A stretch of 64,000 bases of DNA. Origin: Larix kaempferi. Lineage: Eukaryota > Streptophyta > Pinopsida > Pinales > Pinaceae. Below the pieces are notes generated by a model. It saw nothing but the letters and a program-made list of their open reading frames with translations. It was not told the origin of the DNA and ran no database searches. Below, one piece after another: positions 35,385 to 46,129 of this stretch. Position 1 is the first letter of the stretch, and every line of letters starts with the position of its first letter. The position numbers were made by a program, and so were the translations under genes. The DNA lies in contig BSBM01000370.1 in NCBI GenBank assembly GCA_027924585.1, positions 24,423,501 to 24,487,500 of the forward strand. Reading direction: 5' to 3'.

Positions 35385-35559
35385 AAAAGCTTTAAGGAAG
35401 TCTTCTTCAGATGGGATTGAATAAGTCCCATCTTCTCCTTATTTATGAAGCCATTCTTCCTCTTCTTGAACCAATCTCTGGATCAAATTATTCAAGATCT
35501 CATTTACCACGTTGAAGCCTAGATCTTGTTAACATAAACAAACTCACAATGCAATGGTT

Positions 35560-35575
35560 ACGCTGCTCTGATACC
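35560..35575 (-). other. Primer binding site (initiator tRNA-Met)
   Basis: The minus strand reads TGGTATCAGAGCAGCG a few bases inside the right LTR. The TGGTATCAGAGC core is a perfect match to the usual plant initiator-Met PBS and fixes the right LTR as the 5' LTR. Confidence 0.9.
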
Positions 35576-35580
35576 AAACT

Positions 35581-35780
35581 TGATCTGAAAACTTCAGGAC
35601 CTTTTTTACCATATAAATTGCATGTGAAATTTGCAAACTCAATAACTTTCACGTCTGGAGGCCGTTTCACGCGAAACGAACATTGCCGGAAAGCTCCTGA
35701 CGAGATCTACGCATCTGTAAGATTCTTTGTACCTTTTGAAGGAATTAATTTTGATCAATATTGGAGATCCTCTTGGATCA
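35581..35780 (-). repeat. 5' LTR of the 5.0-kb gypsy element (200 bp)
   Basis: Plus-strand ends TGATCTGAAAAC and CTTGGATCA; inverted termini TGATC/GATCA. It lies next to the PBS at 35560-35575. Confidence 0.85.
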
Positions 35781-35954
35781 TGGAGATTAAAAATTGAAGG
35801 TCCAAAGGGGCTTGTCTTAGGTTTTCTCTAAAAGCTTGAGCCTTTTAGTTGTTTGATCCTTGATCTATTGGAGGTAAGAGATATATGAAATTTGGCAGTT
35901 GGAAACAACTTCCTACTCTTATCCTAGCATCATGACTCATGACCCTTCAAAGGT

Positions 35955-36155
35955 CAAGGTCAAGAGGTTGTGAGCTCAAATTAATTTCAAGGCCCTCCTC
36001 CCCAATCCTCAAACCCTAAGGGAGTCCTTTCATTAAGCACTCATATGTTACGAGAAGGGTCATATATCAAGAGGTTGTGAACTTGAATTAATTTCAAGAT
36101 ATTATTCCCTTACCCTCAAACCCTAAGGGAGTAATTTCATAAAGCACTTAGAGGT
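35955..36155. repeat. Imperfect tandem duplication of about 105 bp
   Basis: Two units share tcaagaggttgtgaactt, aattaatttcaag, cctcaaaccctaagggagt and ataaagcact. They precede the larger tandem array; no coding sequence was seen from 35781 to here. Confidence 0.8.
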
Positions 36156-37693
36156 TAGGATGTCAAAGGAGAGAGGATGTGGGGCTCACAAGGGTTGATG
36201 AATAAGTGCAAATTTGGAACCTTGGTCTTTGGAAATACATTCTTCACCTCACATCTCCATTAGCACCCCCTTAGGGATATTAGACATCTTAAATCGTGCT
36301 TTGAGATTAGTAAATTATAAGGCATATGTTGCACCATAGAAACCATATGGGTCCTTTCAATATTTGCATGTGGAATTGATCAACATTGTCGAAAATCCTC
36401 TTAAAGGTTTAGCTTACCAAGTAGTTGTGAAATGTATACTATGCATTATATACCTACTAATCAATTAGGTAGAGGAGTGAGTGTGGAATAGACAAATTAG
36501 CATAGACCCATAATGGGATAAGCAATTGGAGCTCATAAGTAAGAGGTAGGACCCATTGATGAGTACGAGGAGTCATGGGCCCATAGGAAATTAGTAGGTG
36601 GGAACCACTTATAATCTAATTTGTCCTCAATGCCCAACAACAATGCACATAAAAAAGAGAAGAGAAGGTATGAGGTCCACAAGAACTACTATGTAAGTGC
36701 ATATTCAATATATTAGGCCTCGGGAAGTGTTTCTTTCCTCGAGTCTACTAGCACATTTGTGTGGGAATTGCACATCCCAAACCATGGGTCCTTCCATGGG
36801 ATAGATAATTGGATCTCATAAGTAGGAAGTGGGGCCCATTTGATGAACAACATGACTCATGGGCCCCACATGTAAGCAGTAGATGGGAACCACCTATAAT
36901 CTATTTTGTGCTCAATGGACAACAACAATGCACATACAAAAGAGAAGAGAGGGTGTGACTCATACCGACAAGAACTAATAAGTAGTTGCATCATTGAAAT
37001 CCTAGGCCTTGGGAACCTTGAGTCTCTACTAACACATTTATGGGGTCATTGCATATCCCAAAGCATTATTTTAGATTAGCAAATCTAAATGTGTATGTTG
37101 CACCTAACAAACCTTATAGGATGATTTAAAACTTTGCATGTGGGATAATTCAACATAATGGCACATCCTCTTGGAAGGCTTAGTCAACCAAATTCTATTG
37201 AAATTTAGGATATGCAACACGCAATTGTTGAATGAATAACATTTTTTGAGAAAAATGTTACTTGTAACCTCAAGCCCTTAGAATGTGTTCCTCGCCTGAA
37301 GTATTCAATATCACCTACCTTGGGACATTACATATCCTAGGGCATGCTTCCATATTAGTAAACCAAAACATGCATCTTATACCTTTTTGAGCCATAGGTG
37401 TTCCTTTCAAGATTTGCATGTGGGATAATTCAACTTAATGGGACATTCTCTGAAAAGGATTAGTCTATGGTGTGTAAATATGTTAATTGATCAAGTTTTT
37501 TTGTAAGAATTGAATTTGCATGTGTTAGTTATGCATAAACCCCCCATGGGTAGGCAACCAAAGCTCACAAGTAATAGTTTGGGCCCAAAGTAGAAGGTGG
37601 GAACTCATACAATTCACTATCTGCTTCACTTTTGATAGTGATGCACACATATGTGAGGAGAGAGGGTGTGGGGACCAAAAGGACTAATGACTG
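36156..37693. repeat. Degenerate tandem array, left part
   Basis: Monomers of a few hundred bases recur with the same block order: a cctcgcctcaagt-like word, ttgcatatcccaaa, tatgttgcacct, gcatgtgggataattcaaca, aaggcttagtcaaccaa, catgggataggcaa-like, gtaggtgggaacca and acaatgcacacaaaa-like. Units start near 36220, 36715 (shortened), 37010 and 37265. The array stops at the insertion of element P (TSD gactg, 37689-37693) and resumes at 58579 in the correct phase. No coding potential was seen. Confidence 0.7.
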
Positions 37694-38647
37694 TGTTGTG
37701 GAAAAAATTGCACAAGTGTGCACTCATCCACTTGGTAAGGGGATAGACCTTATAGGATGCAGCAAGGCCTCAATCCTTGGAGCCCTTGTGTGGTTGTGTG
37801 GTTGTCCTCCAAGTGATCTTGCAATAGATTGTTAGTGGAATTCACATAAAACAAAGAAACTTGAACAAAATGGAAATCAAGTGGAAATGGGTGGGAGAAT
37901 GCAAAATCCAACAACAATCCAAGGTATGCCAAACCACTTTGTATTTCCCAATGGTTAAGTTGTACAACACCTAGGAGGTGTGGAATTCAAGGGAATCCAA
38001 CAATCTCCCTTAGGGAGGCCTTTTTTGTCCAAACTATATGCCAAGTGAGTGATAGAACAATGGAGAGAAACTCTTGCCCCTTGAAGGAAGGTGGCAAGGG
38101 AGATTGGGAATGCTTACAAAAGTAGGAAGAGGTGGGCTATGAGGAATCTCCAACAACATAACCTTGCTCTTCTTTCTCTCTACCAAATGCATGCCAATGG
38201 ATTCCTTTTATAGGCCAAGAGGTGGTCAACAAACAACTAGATCCAAATGTGAACTCATACACTCCATGAACTAGTTCCAAGGTATACAAGGGGGCTATTT
38301 AATGCCACCAAGTGTGTGAGGAGCTGAATTCGAATCCTTGGAGGTGATGGAGCCTTCAATGCGTTGTCGGAAGTAGGTGGTCCCTCTGTTTTGATAGTAG
38401 CGTGGTTATCAAAAGAATAGTTGCGCGAGTATTGCGTGGGCACTGAACTAATAACATGCGTTATAGCACGGGTTAACAATGTTTCAGTCACGCGACCTCT
38501 TCTTTGACTAGTCTTGGGAACTTTTGGACTCATGCTATCTTTTGGATTTATTGAGGATACCTTTGGTGAACTGCATTCTTGTGTTGATGATGCCTTACAA
38601 CAAGAATCGTCGAAATGTCTCATGTGTGCAAAATTTAGGTGGTAACA
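37694..38647 (-). repeat. 3' LTR of element P (954 bp)
   Basis: Plus strand begins TGTTGTGGAAAAAATTGC and ends GTGGTAACA. It matches 57609-58578 and the reverse complement of 60554-61522. The minus-strand TATA box is at 38214-38204. A purine tract abuts its inner end. Confidence 0.9.
38204..38214 (-). promoter_or_regulatory. TATA box in the 3' LTR of P
   Basis: Minus strand CCTATAAAAGG, identical to the box at 60990-61000 in the related plus-strand LTR. In the 5' LTR of P the same site reads CTATGAAAGG, so the 5' promoter is damaged. Confidence 0.65.
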
Positions 38648-38658
38648 GATGCCCCCTG
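38648..38658 (-). other. Polypurine tract of P
   Basis: Minus strand CAGGGGGCATC directly precedes the LTR start TGTTACC. This position marks 37694-38647 as the 3' LTR. Confidence 0.65.
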
Positions 38659-38689
38659 ATGTATGAGATTTGGAAGGTACTGTAGAGCC

Positions 38690-41497
38690 GATAATGCATA
38701 ATGTTTTCTTGTGTTTCTCTCATGTTCTATAGGAAGAAGCATATGTGGACAATAGGCCCCCTCCATGGGGGGAGATTGTTGGTGAAGACCATTGGAGCTG
38801 TAGTAAAGAATAGTTTTTTGTACAAAGGAGGTGGGTATACCCATGCTCGTGAAATGTTGTCAAGGTGATTACAATGAGAGAGGACCAAGGGATCACTCGA
38901 CTATACTGTTGGGACACGGACGAAGGCAGATTCAATCCATGTGAGAGTAAATAACCCAAGAAATGCTACAGAATGTTGAATAAGAGGTATTGTTGATGAT
39001 CATGATAATCCCACAGGGGTGGGGAACCAGTGTGGTTGTGAAGTTGATCGAGAGAGAACTTGACTAATCTAGATGGATTGATACCATGGTTTGCAAATGT
39101 GAACACTGCTACCTTCAAAAGTACGTTTTCCCCTGACGCGATAGATGTTTTGGTGTCGAGCGTAGTAGAAACCACTTAGTTAGGGAGCACTAATGACCCT
39201 CCCTAACAATTTTGAGGTGATCCATTAGTAATTGAAAGGGATCCCAAGGTACAACTGCAACTACTGCAACTTTCAGAATGTAGTGTTTTGACGTCGATGA
39301 GAGCTTAAGTACATGATAAGACAAGGGTCTTATCGTGAGAACCAGGATCATATTGTAACTAACTGTTGGGCGGACAGACCTAACACAAGACTCGTTGATA
39401 AGCGTGAGGCTCATAACTTCCTTTGGTTGATGTAAACACGGGGAGTGTCGACAACAACCTTCCTTTCAAAATGGTATAGGTCGAGACAGAGGGAGAAAAA
39501 CTACAAATGAAAGGGCTTTGATGGAGACACAAAACATAGAGTAATGGTGACCGAGAAAACAAATACTGGTGAGAGGATACTAGGACTCAAATACATCGAT
39601 CAAAGGCGACCATGGGTTGCTGCCAAGAGAATAGGGTGTTCCCGCAATGTGATGGAATGGGGGAACTATTTGTACATAAAGAATAATGGTGGGGTCCCCG
39701 TAGTTTTGGGTGTGTCGGGGGACCAGTTCGATGATGGGAAGAGTCTCCATGGTTTTGAGTGGGTCATGGGATGGTCTCTAAGATGAGGTGGTGGTTAGTT
39801 TGCATACGTGAAGACGGGTGCCCCATGAATCAAGCCATGCAGTTTATTCCTGCGGGATAACAAAATAGAACTGGTTACTTCAGAGGGTGAGGACCCCATA
39901 GGTGTCTTCGCGGGGGTGATGATACGAAGAAGGTTAATTGGGATAAAGTGCTCATGGAGGTATGAGTGGTCTTTGTGAATTTTTATCGTAACATGCACCG
40001 AGGAATCTGATGGTGTCTACTGCGAGAATTGAGGGAGTAAATGCACAACTAGAAAATGATAAGTTATGGGTGATATTTTCAAGTTGTATCAGATTCTTCG
40101 GACTTGTGGGGGGTCGACATCATGGGTGTCAATTAATGACAGCGTTGGGAATGGTGTGCAAACCCATGGGGGAACATGCTATTTCCAGTAATGAAGTTGA
40201 TCGCACATCAATACTGGGGATGAGGGCCCTATGGTTATTAGCAGGAATACTGGTAAATGCATTATAAACGGAGGGAAAATAGTTCTTATATGCTAGTTTC
40301 GAAATGATACCTTCGGTAGGGTGCCCGACACCGTTTCTATAGCATGGAGTCTTGTTCTTATAATGGAAAAATGAGTCTCATGCTTGTCTTGGTCGAGATC
40401 CTGCACATACAACACACATACCCAAGAGTAGTAAACAACATGACCAAGGTATTGACAATGCAGAAATCATATAACGAAAACAAGTCGTACCTATGGGGTA
40501 CCCATGTAAAATAGAGCCCATACAAAAATGTTGGAAATAAGGGTTGGTTGGCTCCATGTCGAAGAGCTCGAGGCACTGATCACGGTGGTGTGAATGATTT
40601 GTAAAATGGAGCTACGGTTTGTCTGTGGGGTTAGTTTGAAATTCGTGCCAAATGAATACAAATAGGGGGTGGAGCCCACATTTAGAAATCATTTGTATTA
40701 TTCACTGACGACCTCCTAGAGCACGTTTTTGGTGATTCTGGGAGATATGGGCATCCGTTCAATGAGCCGCGAGTTACAGGTACATCATAACCTTAGCTAT
40801 GTTTATTTGGTTTGGGCAGTTTTAGGAAAAATGGGCCCCTAGGCTGCCAGGGGCTTGATTTATCTCTTATGTGGCTACCGCACAGGTTTTTGGGAAAATC
40901 CTGGATATAGCGCGAGATAATGGGAATATTGTGTGCTACGGTAACACAGTTTTTTCCCAAAATCGCACGTGGTAGTAGCATGTGCAAATAGCGCGGAAGA
41001 AATGTATTGTTTTGCACTATGTGTCGGGTTTCAACTATTTGGAAGCACGATGGTGTACTTGTCATATATGGGTCAGTCGCGCTACTAAGAATGACCAAAT
41101 AGTTCATATCCTGCATGTTGGTGTCGTGCGGCTAAACGAGCTTTAGTCGCGATAAGCACAACTTTCTTGTATGGATGTCGTGCTACGCGCGTACCTCCTT
41201 AGGGGAGGTCGCGTGTATTATGGTTTTGATGTATGTATGTCTAATGGGTGGAACTGGAAATTTTCCTTATGCAGTTGATCTTGAGTTCCTCATGGTTGTT
41301 GTGGGTGCCATGGAGTGGAGGGAGAGGGAGTATGATAAGCTTCGACCATTGGCACTGGGGAACATGGTGGCGACCCAGACATTACGGGATGCGGGGCTCT
41401 TGAAATTCTTCAAGTTCCCCTTAATGAGGTCGTCAGAGTATCTCCTATAAAGACTGTTGGATATGTGGGACCTTGATAGAAGGGTCTTTAGGGTTGG
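38690..41497 (+). pseudogene. Antisense gene relic in P, part 1 (plant-mobile-domain-like tail at its right end)
   Basis: The plus strand has long protein-like stretches broken by stops and frameshifts: EEAYVDNRPPPWGEIVGEDH at about 38731, LTNLDGLIPWFANV at about 39060, an open stretch at 39544-39786, and 40010-40267. The clearest block is 41175-41497: EFLMVVVGAMEWRE, LRPLALGNMVATQTLRDAG, LLKFFKFPLMRSSEYLL and MWDLDRRVFRVG, which resembles the start of plant mobile domain (PMD, aminotransferase-like) proteins. The retrotransposon at 41498-54655 interrupts it after the codons for RVG, and the frame resumes as GDELSIMAHDIYF at 54660. Material left of 41175 is not identified. Assignment to PMD is from remembered motif style only. 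Confidence 0.4.
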
Positions 41498-42923
41498 TGT
41501 TGGAGCCTAGGCCGCAGCTATGGTAAAAGCTGCGAATTTTGAGGAAAAAGCACAAGTGTTGAAAGGAAAGTGCTAATTTTGAATAAGCACCAATTTTTGG
41601 GCAGAAGTAAACAGTGCGCAGTACGGTGCCAGATGGATGAGCTCAGCGCAGACTACGAACCGGAATTCGCGGAGCTCGTGCGCACACGTCATAGAAGAAT
41701 GAATGTGGCCGAGTAGACAGCTCAGCTACCACAATAAATGAAGCGACGGAGTAGAGGGCTCAGCTACCCTCATTAAGGCTAAGTACAAAAATTATGGTTG
41801 TTCTGATCAAGGAAGAGCAACGGACCAAAGCATTGAAGACGAAGGACAAGGAGAAGTGAACGATGAAGCGGCGCCCATACCTGTAATCTGCGCCGAAAGT
41901 CTCGGAACCTGCAGGAAACGGCGACGTGACTGCAAACGGCACCTACAGTACACCTAGCCATGTCCGTGGTTAGGGTTTTTGGGAATTACTGCTGGGAAAG
42001 GCCCACAGTTTTGTAAAGGTGCGACCGTCATGGCCACCTATATATATGTGTAATCGTAAGGGAAGAAGGCGAGACGCAGGTTAGCTGTTTGAGGTAAGCT
42101 AGCTAGTAGTGAGTCTTCTATTATGTTGTTAGGAGACAAGAGTTAGAACTGGATAGCTGTGAAGCTAATCCCTGAGTTGCAGACAGTCTGAGTCGACGTC
42201 TGAACTATTGTAATCTCTGTAGAGGAAGAGACTAGGTCTAAGAGAAGGGCTCCCAACTGTGTGCGTGGAGTTTCCTGGAAATATCTAAGGCTGCAACTGT
42301 GTGCGCAACATATTGTGTAATTCTATCTTTGAGATTAATATAAGACTCCCGTGGACGTGGTTTCCCCATGGAGGTGAACTTCATAATCCTCATTGTTATG
42401 ATGCTGTGTTGTGTGATTGTGTGTTTAATTCACTATCTGTGTACATGAACCTTGCGTTATCTTCATGAATATGTTAAGTAAGGCTCGAAGCTTCCTTGAT
42501 AGTTATAATCGTTAAGTGTCAAAGGAACTTGTAGAACGCTCTCACTGCGGCGATAGAGGAATGCGTCACTACGCTGGGTGCGCGAGGAGAAAGGATACAT
42601 AGAGTGTCGACGCAGAGGATAGTCGCCTCGTGCGCTGAAGCGGAGGTACCACGCAGCTAGGATGGAAGTGAGCTTCAGCCCTGTTGCACTGAAGTCTACG
42701 GAAGAGTAAGACGTCCACCTTAAGGAATTAGAAAGGAAGAAAGGGAGAATATCGTAGTCTCCGCGTCGCCTAGGTTAAGGAAATCTGATTCCTTAGCCCC
42801 CCCATAGCCACTTCGGGTGAGACCTCAAGTTGCTGCGCAGCTCGTTGCCGAGAGGGCCAGTGTGCCAAGGGGTTTTGTTGCTGCGCTTCATTAAAACCCG
42901 GGTCTGTCCAAAAGAAGCCAACA
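41498..42923 (+). repeat. 5' LTR (1426 bp)
   Basis: Starts TGTTGGAGCCTAGGCCGC and ends AAAAGAAGCCAACA. It contains a TATA run (tatatatat, 42039-42047) about 870 bp before the end, and CG-rich words such as gtgcgc and ctgcgc typical of this family. It is equal in length to the 3' LTR, so no indel imbalance has accumulated. Confidence 0.95.
42039..42047 (+). promoter_or_regulatory. TATA box of the 5' LTR
   Basis: ccacc|tatatatat|gtgtaatcg, conserved at the equivalent place in the 3' LTR (about 53770-53779). It is probably the genomic RNA promoter. Confidence 0.55.
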
Positions 42924-43145
42924 AATGATTCCGTTGCCTTGCGACTTGTTACTGTGAGACTTGTTATTTCAACGACGCGCGAGATTGATGCGCAACCTAG
43001 AGAAAGAGCGAGCCAACAAATGGTTCCGTTGCCTTGCGACTTGTTACTGTGAGACTTGTTATTTCCACGACGCGCGAGATTGATGCGCAACCTAGAGAAA
43101 GAGCGAGCCAACAAATGGTTCTGTTGCCTTGAGACTGGCTCAGCC
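42917..43145 (+). repeat. PBS region repeated three times (95-bp period)
   Basis: Units start GCCAACAAATG at about 42917, 43012 and 43107. Each has the PBS core TGGTTCCGTTGCC or a one-base variant (42926-42938, 43021-43033, 43116-43128), complementary to the 3' end of plant tRNA-Glu. Units 1 and 2 are nearly identical over 95 bp, and the third is cut short. Each unit carries its own copy of the LTR terminus CCAACA before the PBS. A minus-strand ORF here (43186-42770) is only a by-product of the repeat. Confidence 0.9.
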
Positions 43146-43150
43146 AACAA

Positions 43151-46129
43151 ATGTGTTACTGGAATCCTACAACTAAAGAAATTCAAGACTGGCTTGATTT
43201 AAAGGCTAGAGAGTTCGCTGAACAAGAAAATAGAAGCTCTAGACTTCAGACAGAAGACTGGTTGCATAAGTATATTTATACTGACCTTCACGAAATTTTC
43301 TTTGTCACATTTGCACTTGAGTTGCACGCGTGGATAGCCATGTTAGCAGATACTAGACCCACTGTGCATGTTGATCAACCCGTCGCTTGGACGCCTGAGC
43401 TAATCAGTATTTTGAAGCGGGTAGATAATTCTGTGTCCCGCGCAGTAGAATTTTGGTTGAACAGTCTACTGGAAGGTTTCATCACTGAGTTTGCAGTAGA
43501 TACGAGAAAAAATTTTAGCGAAGCTGAGAGGAGTTTCTTCCAAGCACACAGAGGTAAGTTCTTAAATTCTCTGAACTTATGGATTAAAATGCTTCTGTAT
43601 GAAAAAGCAAAACTATGCATAGCTTCCGATGAATAGCATAGACAAGTAATGTCCGCAGATTCTGATAGTGATCCTGAACCTATCGGTTGCACTCGTAGTG
43701 GAAAACGGTATAAAGTAGGCATTGACCAGCATTCTTTTGAGTCTAGCCCAGAAGACAGTCAAGTTCCTGGAGCAAGCCATATAGAGAGACAAGGGAGTGT
43801 TCATATCCCTTATCACCCCTTTACACCACAAAATCCAGACGGAGCTCAGTATAACCCTGCAGTAACACCTTCTAGTAGCCCGCACGGTACTTCTAGTACC
43901 TTTGTACCACCTTTGTTTAACCATCCCGGAGGCACTGCTACAGCACCTCCACCTCAACCTAGCGCAAGAAGGATGGGTGATGACATGAAGCTACCAACTT
44001 TTAGAGGAACAGGGATAGAAGACCCTGAGCAGCACTGGTTCCTATGTGAAGCCATTTGGACAATTAAGCAAATTAATGATGATGTTGTTAAACTGGTTCA
44101 GTTAGCAACCACACTAAGAGAAAGAGCCTTAACTTGGTTCATGAAATACTCAGCAGCACAGAACAGGACGCTTGCTGATGTAATAAATGTTATGATTAGA
44201 GAATTCAAGAAACCTAAATCAGAATCACAGTGTATAACAGAGCTCAAAGACATAAAACAGTTACCTACAGAGTCAGTATGGGACTTTGACGAGAAGTTCA
44301 AAGCCTTGATAGATCAAGTAAGCTTTGAGTTTGCACTGCAGCAGCATAAGGAATGGTTCATTGCTGCGTTGCTTCCACACATTAGACTTCCTCTTATGCA
44401 GCAGAATCTCACTACTCAGGAACAAGCTCTAGAGATGGCTATGAAACTAGAAGCTTCACCAATTGCTGGAACAAGCAACGATGTTGCGCAGTTGCAGAAC
44501 CAATTAGCAAACTTAACCTTGCAAGTGCATGATATTAAGAAAGGCAAGGAAGTTAAAGAAGAAATTTGGTGTACAAAATGTAAAGCGCAAGGTCATTCAA
44601 AGGACCACTGTCCCGTTTGCATAGAGTATATTGCAACTGGAGCACCTAACCCTCTACCACAGGCTCAAGGGCCTTGGTGCGAAATTTGTAGAACTAGAGG
44701 TCATAGACCACAGGAATGTCACTTACTTCAGAAATATGTACAAACTCCAAAGAATCTATATTGCAATTTCTGTAAATCAATAGGCCATGATGAGAACAAT
44801 TGCAGAGCATATGATCTTATGATGGAAAGAAAACATGATGTTTACAGAGTACAGTCAGAGACACAAGGACCCACAGCAGGTCCACAGTATGACCAAACTC
44901 ACGAAGGCCGAGCAGGAAATTATAGGGGCCGCGGACGCGCAACAAATTTTGGTCGAGGAAGAGGCCAGATTACTTGTTATAATTGTGGAGCGCAAGGTCA
45001 TTTTGCAAGGGATTGCCAAAATCCCACAACCCTTTGCAGATATTGTAAATCTTATGATCATATCATTGAAGAATGCCCTCAGTTGATGGCTAAGATGCAA
45101 GCAAAGACGCCACAGGTCAACCAGAATATTCAATTCATTGGAGCAGAAAAAAGGGAACCAGATCCTACAGTTAATATAGTGACGCGCAGTGGAGCAACCA
45201 CTGGTGCGCCAGAGATGGGAACTGGAAAGCAAGCGACGCAATGGGTGCGCCGCGCTAATATAAAACCATCCCTGCTCGATCTACAGAAGCAAAAAGAAGC
45301 ATTCAAGCAAGCTCAAGAGTACTTCTCAGATCCGAGATCTTTAAGTTCTATCGCAATTCCGCATAATGATATCAGATCGCAAGTGCTAAGACAAGACAAC
45401 CTGGTACAAGAACATGCCACTACATCTGGAAGGCCTGATGATAATGAAGATGCACTAGGCAGTGTCAATACTTTTCTGAGAAACTGCTTAAAGTTGTTAC
45501 GCAATGAAAAAGCAACTATGGAACTTCAACACCTATTAGATAAGTGTCAACAATCTGCTTCGACGAACACACCGCAGCGTGTTGTTCACCAAATTGGAAG
45601 TCATACTAGAACTGGAAAAGAGATGAGGCTCACAGCGCAGATTGGAGCATTTGAAATGGACGAAGTTATTTTAGACTTGGGCTCGGAAGTTAATGTTCTC
45701 ACCATGCAGACATGGGAACAGATGGGAAGCCCTCAGCTTACAAGATCTCCCATCCAACTAAGACTCGCGAATCAGCAACGAGTCTCTCCATTGGGCAGGT
45801 TACCCAATGTACCTATTGATATTGAGGGAGTAAGAAGTTCTGCAGACTTTGAAGTCATCAAAATTTTGGATGATAGTAGACCTTACCCAGCACTTTTAGG
45901 CATAGACTGGGCATTCGATAATTTGGCTGTCATAAATTTGAAGAAAAGACAGATGACCTTTGAGGATGACCAAATTAGGGTCATTGCACCGCTTGATCCT
46001 ATTCAAGGACCAAGGTATATACAACCCATTAGAGCAGAAGAAGAAGCGCGCCACATGGAAAGTTTGTATCAGATGACTGCTAGTCAGAGTGACTATGTCA
46101 ATCCCACAGGGGACGGCCATATCAGCTAG
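43151..46129 (+). CDS. gag-pol: gag and protease part of the gag-pol frame, with one internal TAG
   Basis: Starts at the first ATG after the PBS repeats (MCYWNPTTKEIQDWL). The first 161 codons end at TAG 43634-43636, and the same frame continues into an 826-codon stretch to TAG 46127-46129. The capsid domain lies at about 43975-44470 (KLPTFRGTGIEDPEQHWFL, ALTWFMKYSAA, IREFKKPKSE). Five CCHC zinc knuckles follow, at about 44571-44612 (CTKCKAQGHSKDHC), 44677-44718 (CEICRTRGHRPQEC), 44761-44804, 44977-45017 (CYNCGAQGHFARDC) and 45037-45076. The last is imperfect, with SYDH in place of the Gly-containing spacer. The protease is at about 45650-46030 with LDLGSEVNVL, where the usual Ser/Thr of the active site is Leu, so activity is doubtful. 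Particle formation and RNA binding are the family roles. Confidence 0.9.

Larger units (their letters stand above)
30741..35780 (-). mobile_element. Complete Ty3/gypsy element with 200-bp LTRs (inactivated)
   Basis: Two 200-bp LTRs (30741-30940, 35581-35780) enclose gag, protease, RT, RNase H and integrase in gypsy order on the minus strand. The plus-strand ends are TGA(T/A)...TGGATCA with TGATC/GATCA inverted termini. Flanks are tggat (30736-30740) and tggag (35781-35785), a target duplication with one change. A perfect initiator-Met PBS lies inside the right LTR. The integrase is followed by a GPY/F-like region and a short chromodomain-like tail, which suggests a chromovirus (inference). 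LTRs are much shorter than in most plant gypsy elements. Stops and frameshifts occur in every domain. Confidence 0.9.

Noticed and set aside
42770-43186. Minus-strand ORF of 138 codons with an internal amino-acid repeat
   Set aside because: It runs through the threefold PBS repeat and the LTR end; its repeats are DNA-level and no protein family is suggested.
43375-43957. Minus-strand ORFs opposite the start of gag
   Set aside because: Shadow frames of a clearly coding plus-strand region.
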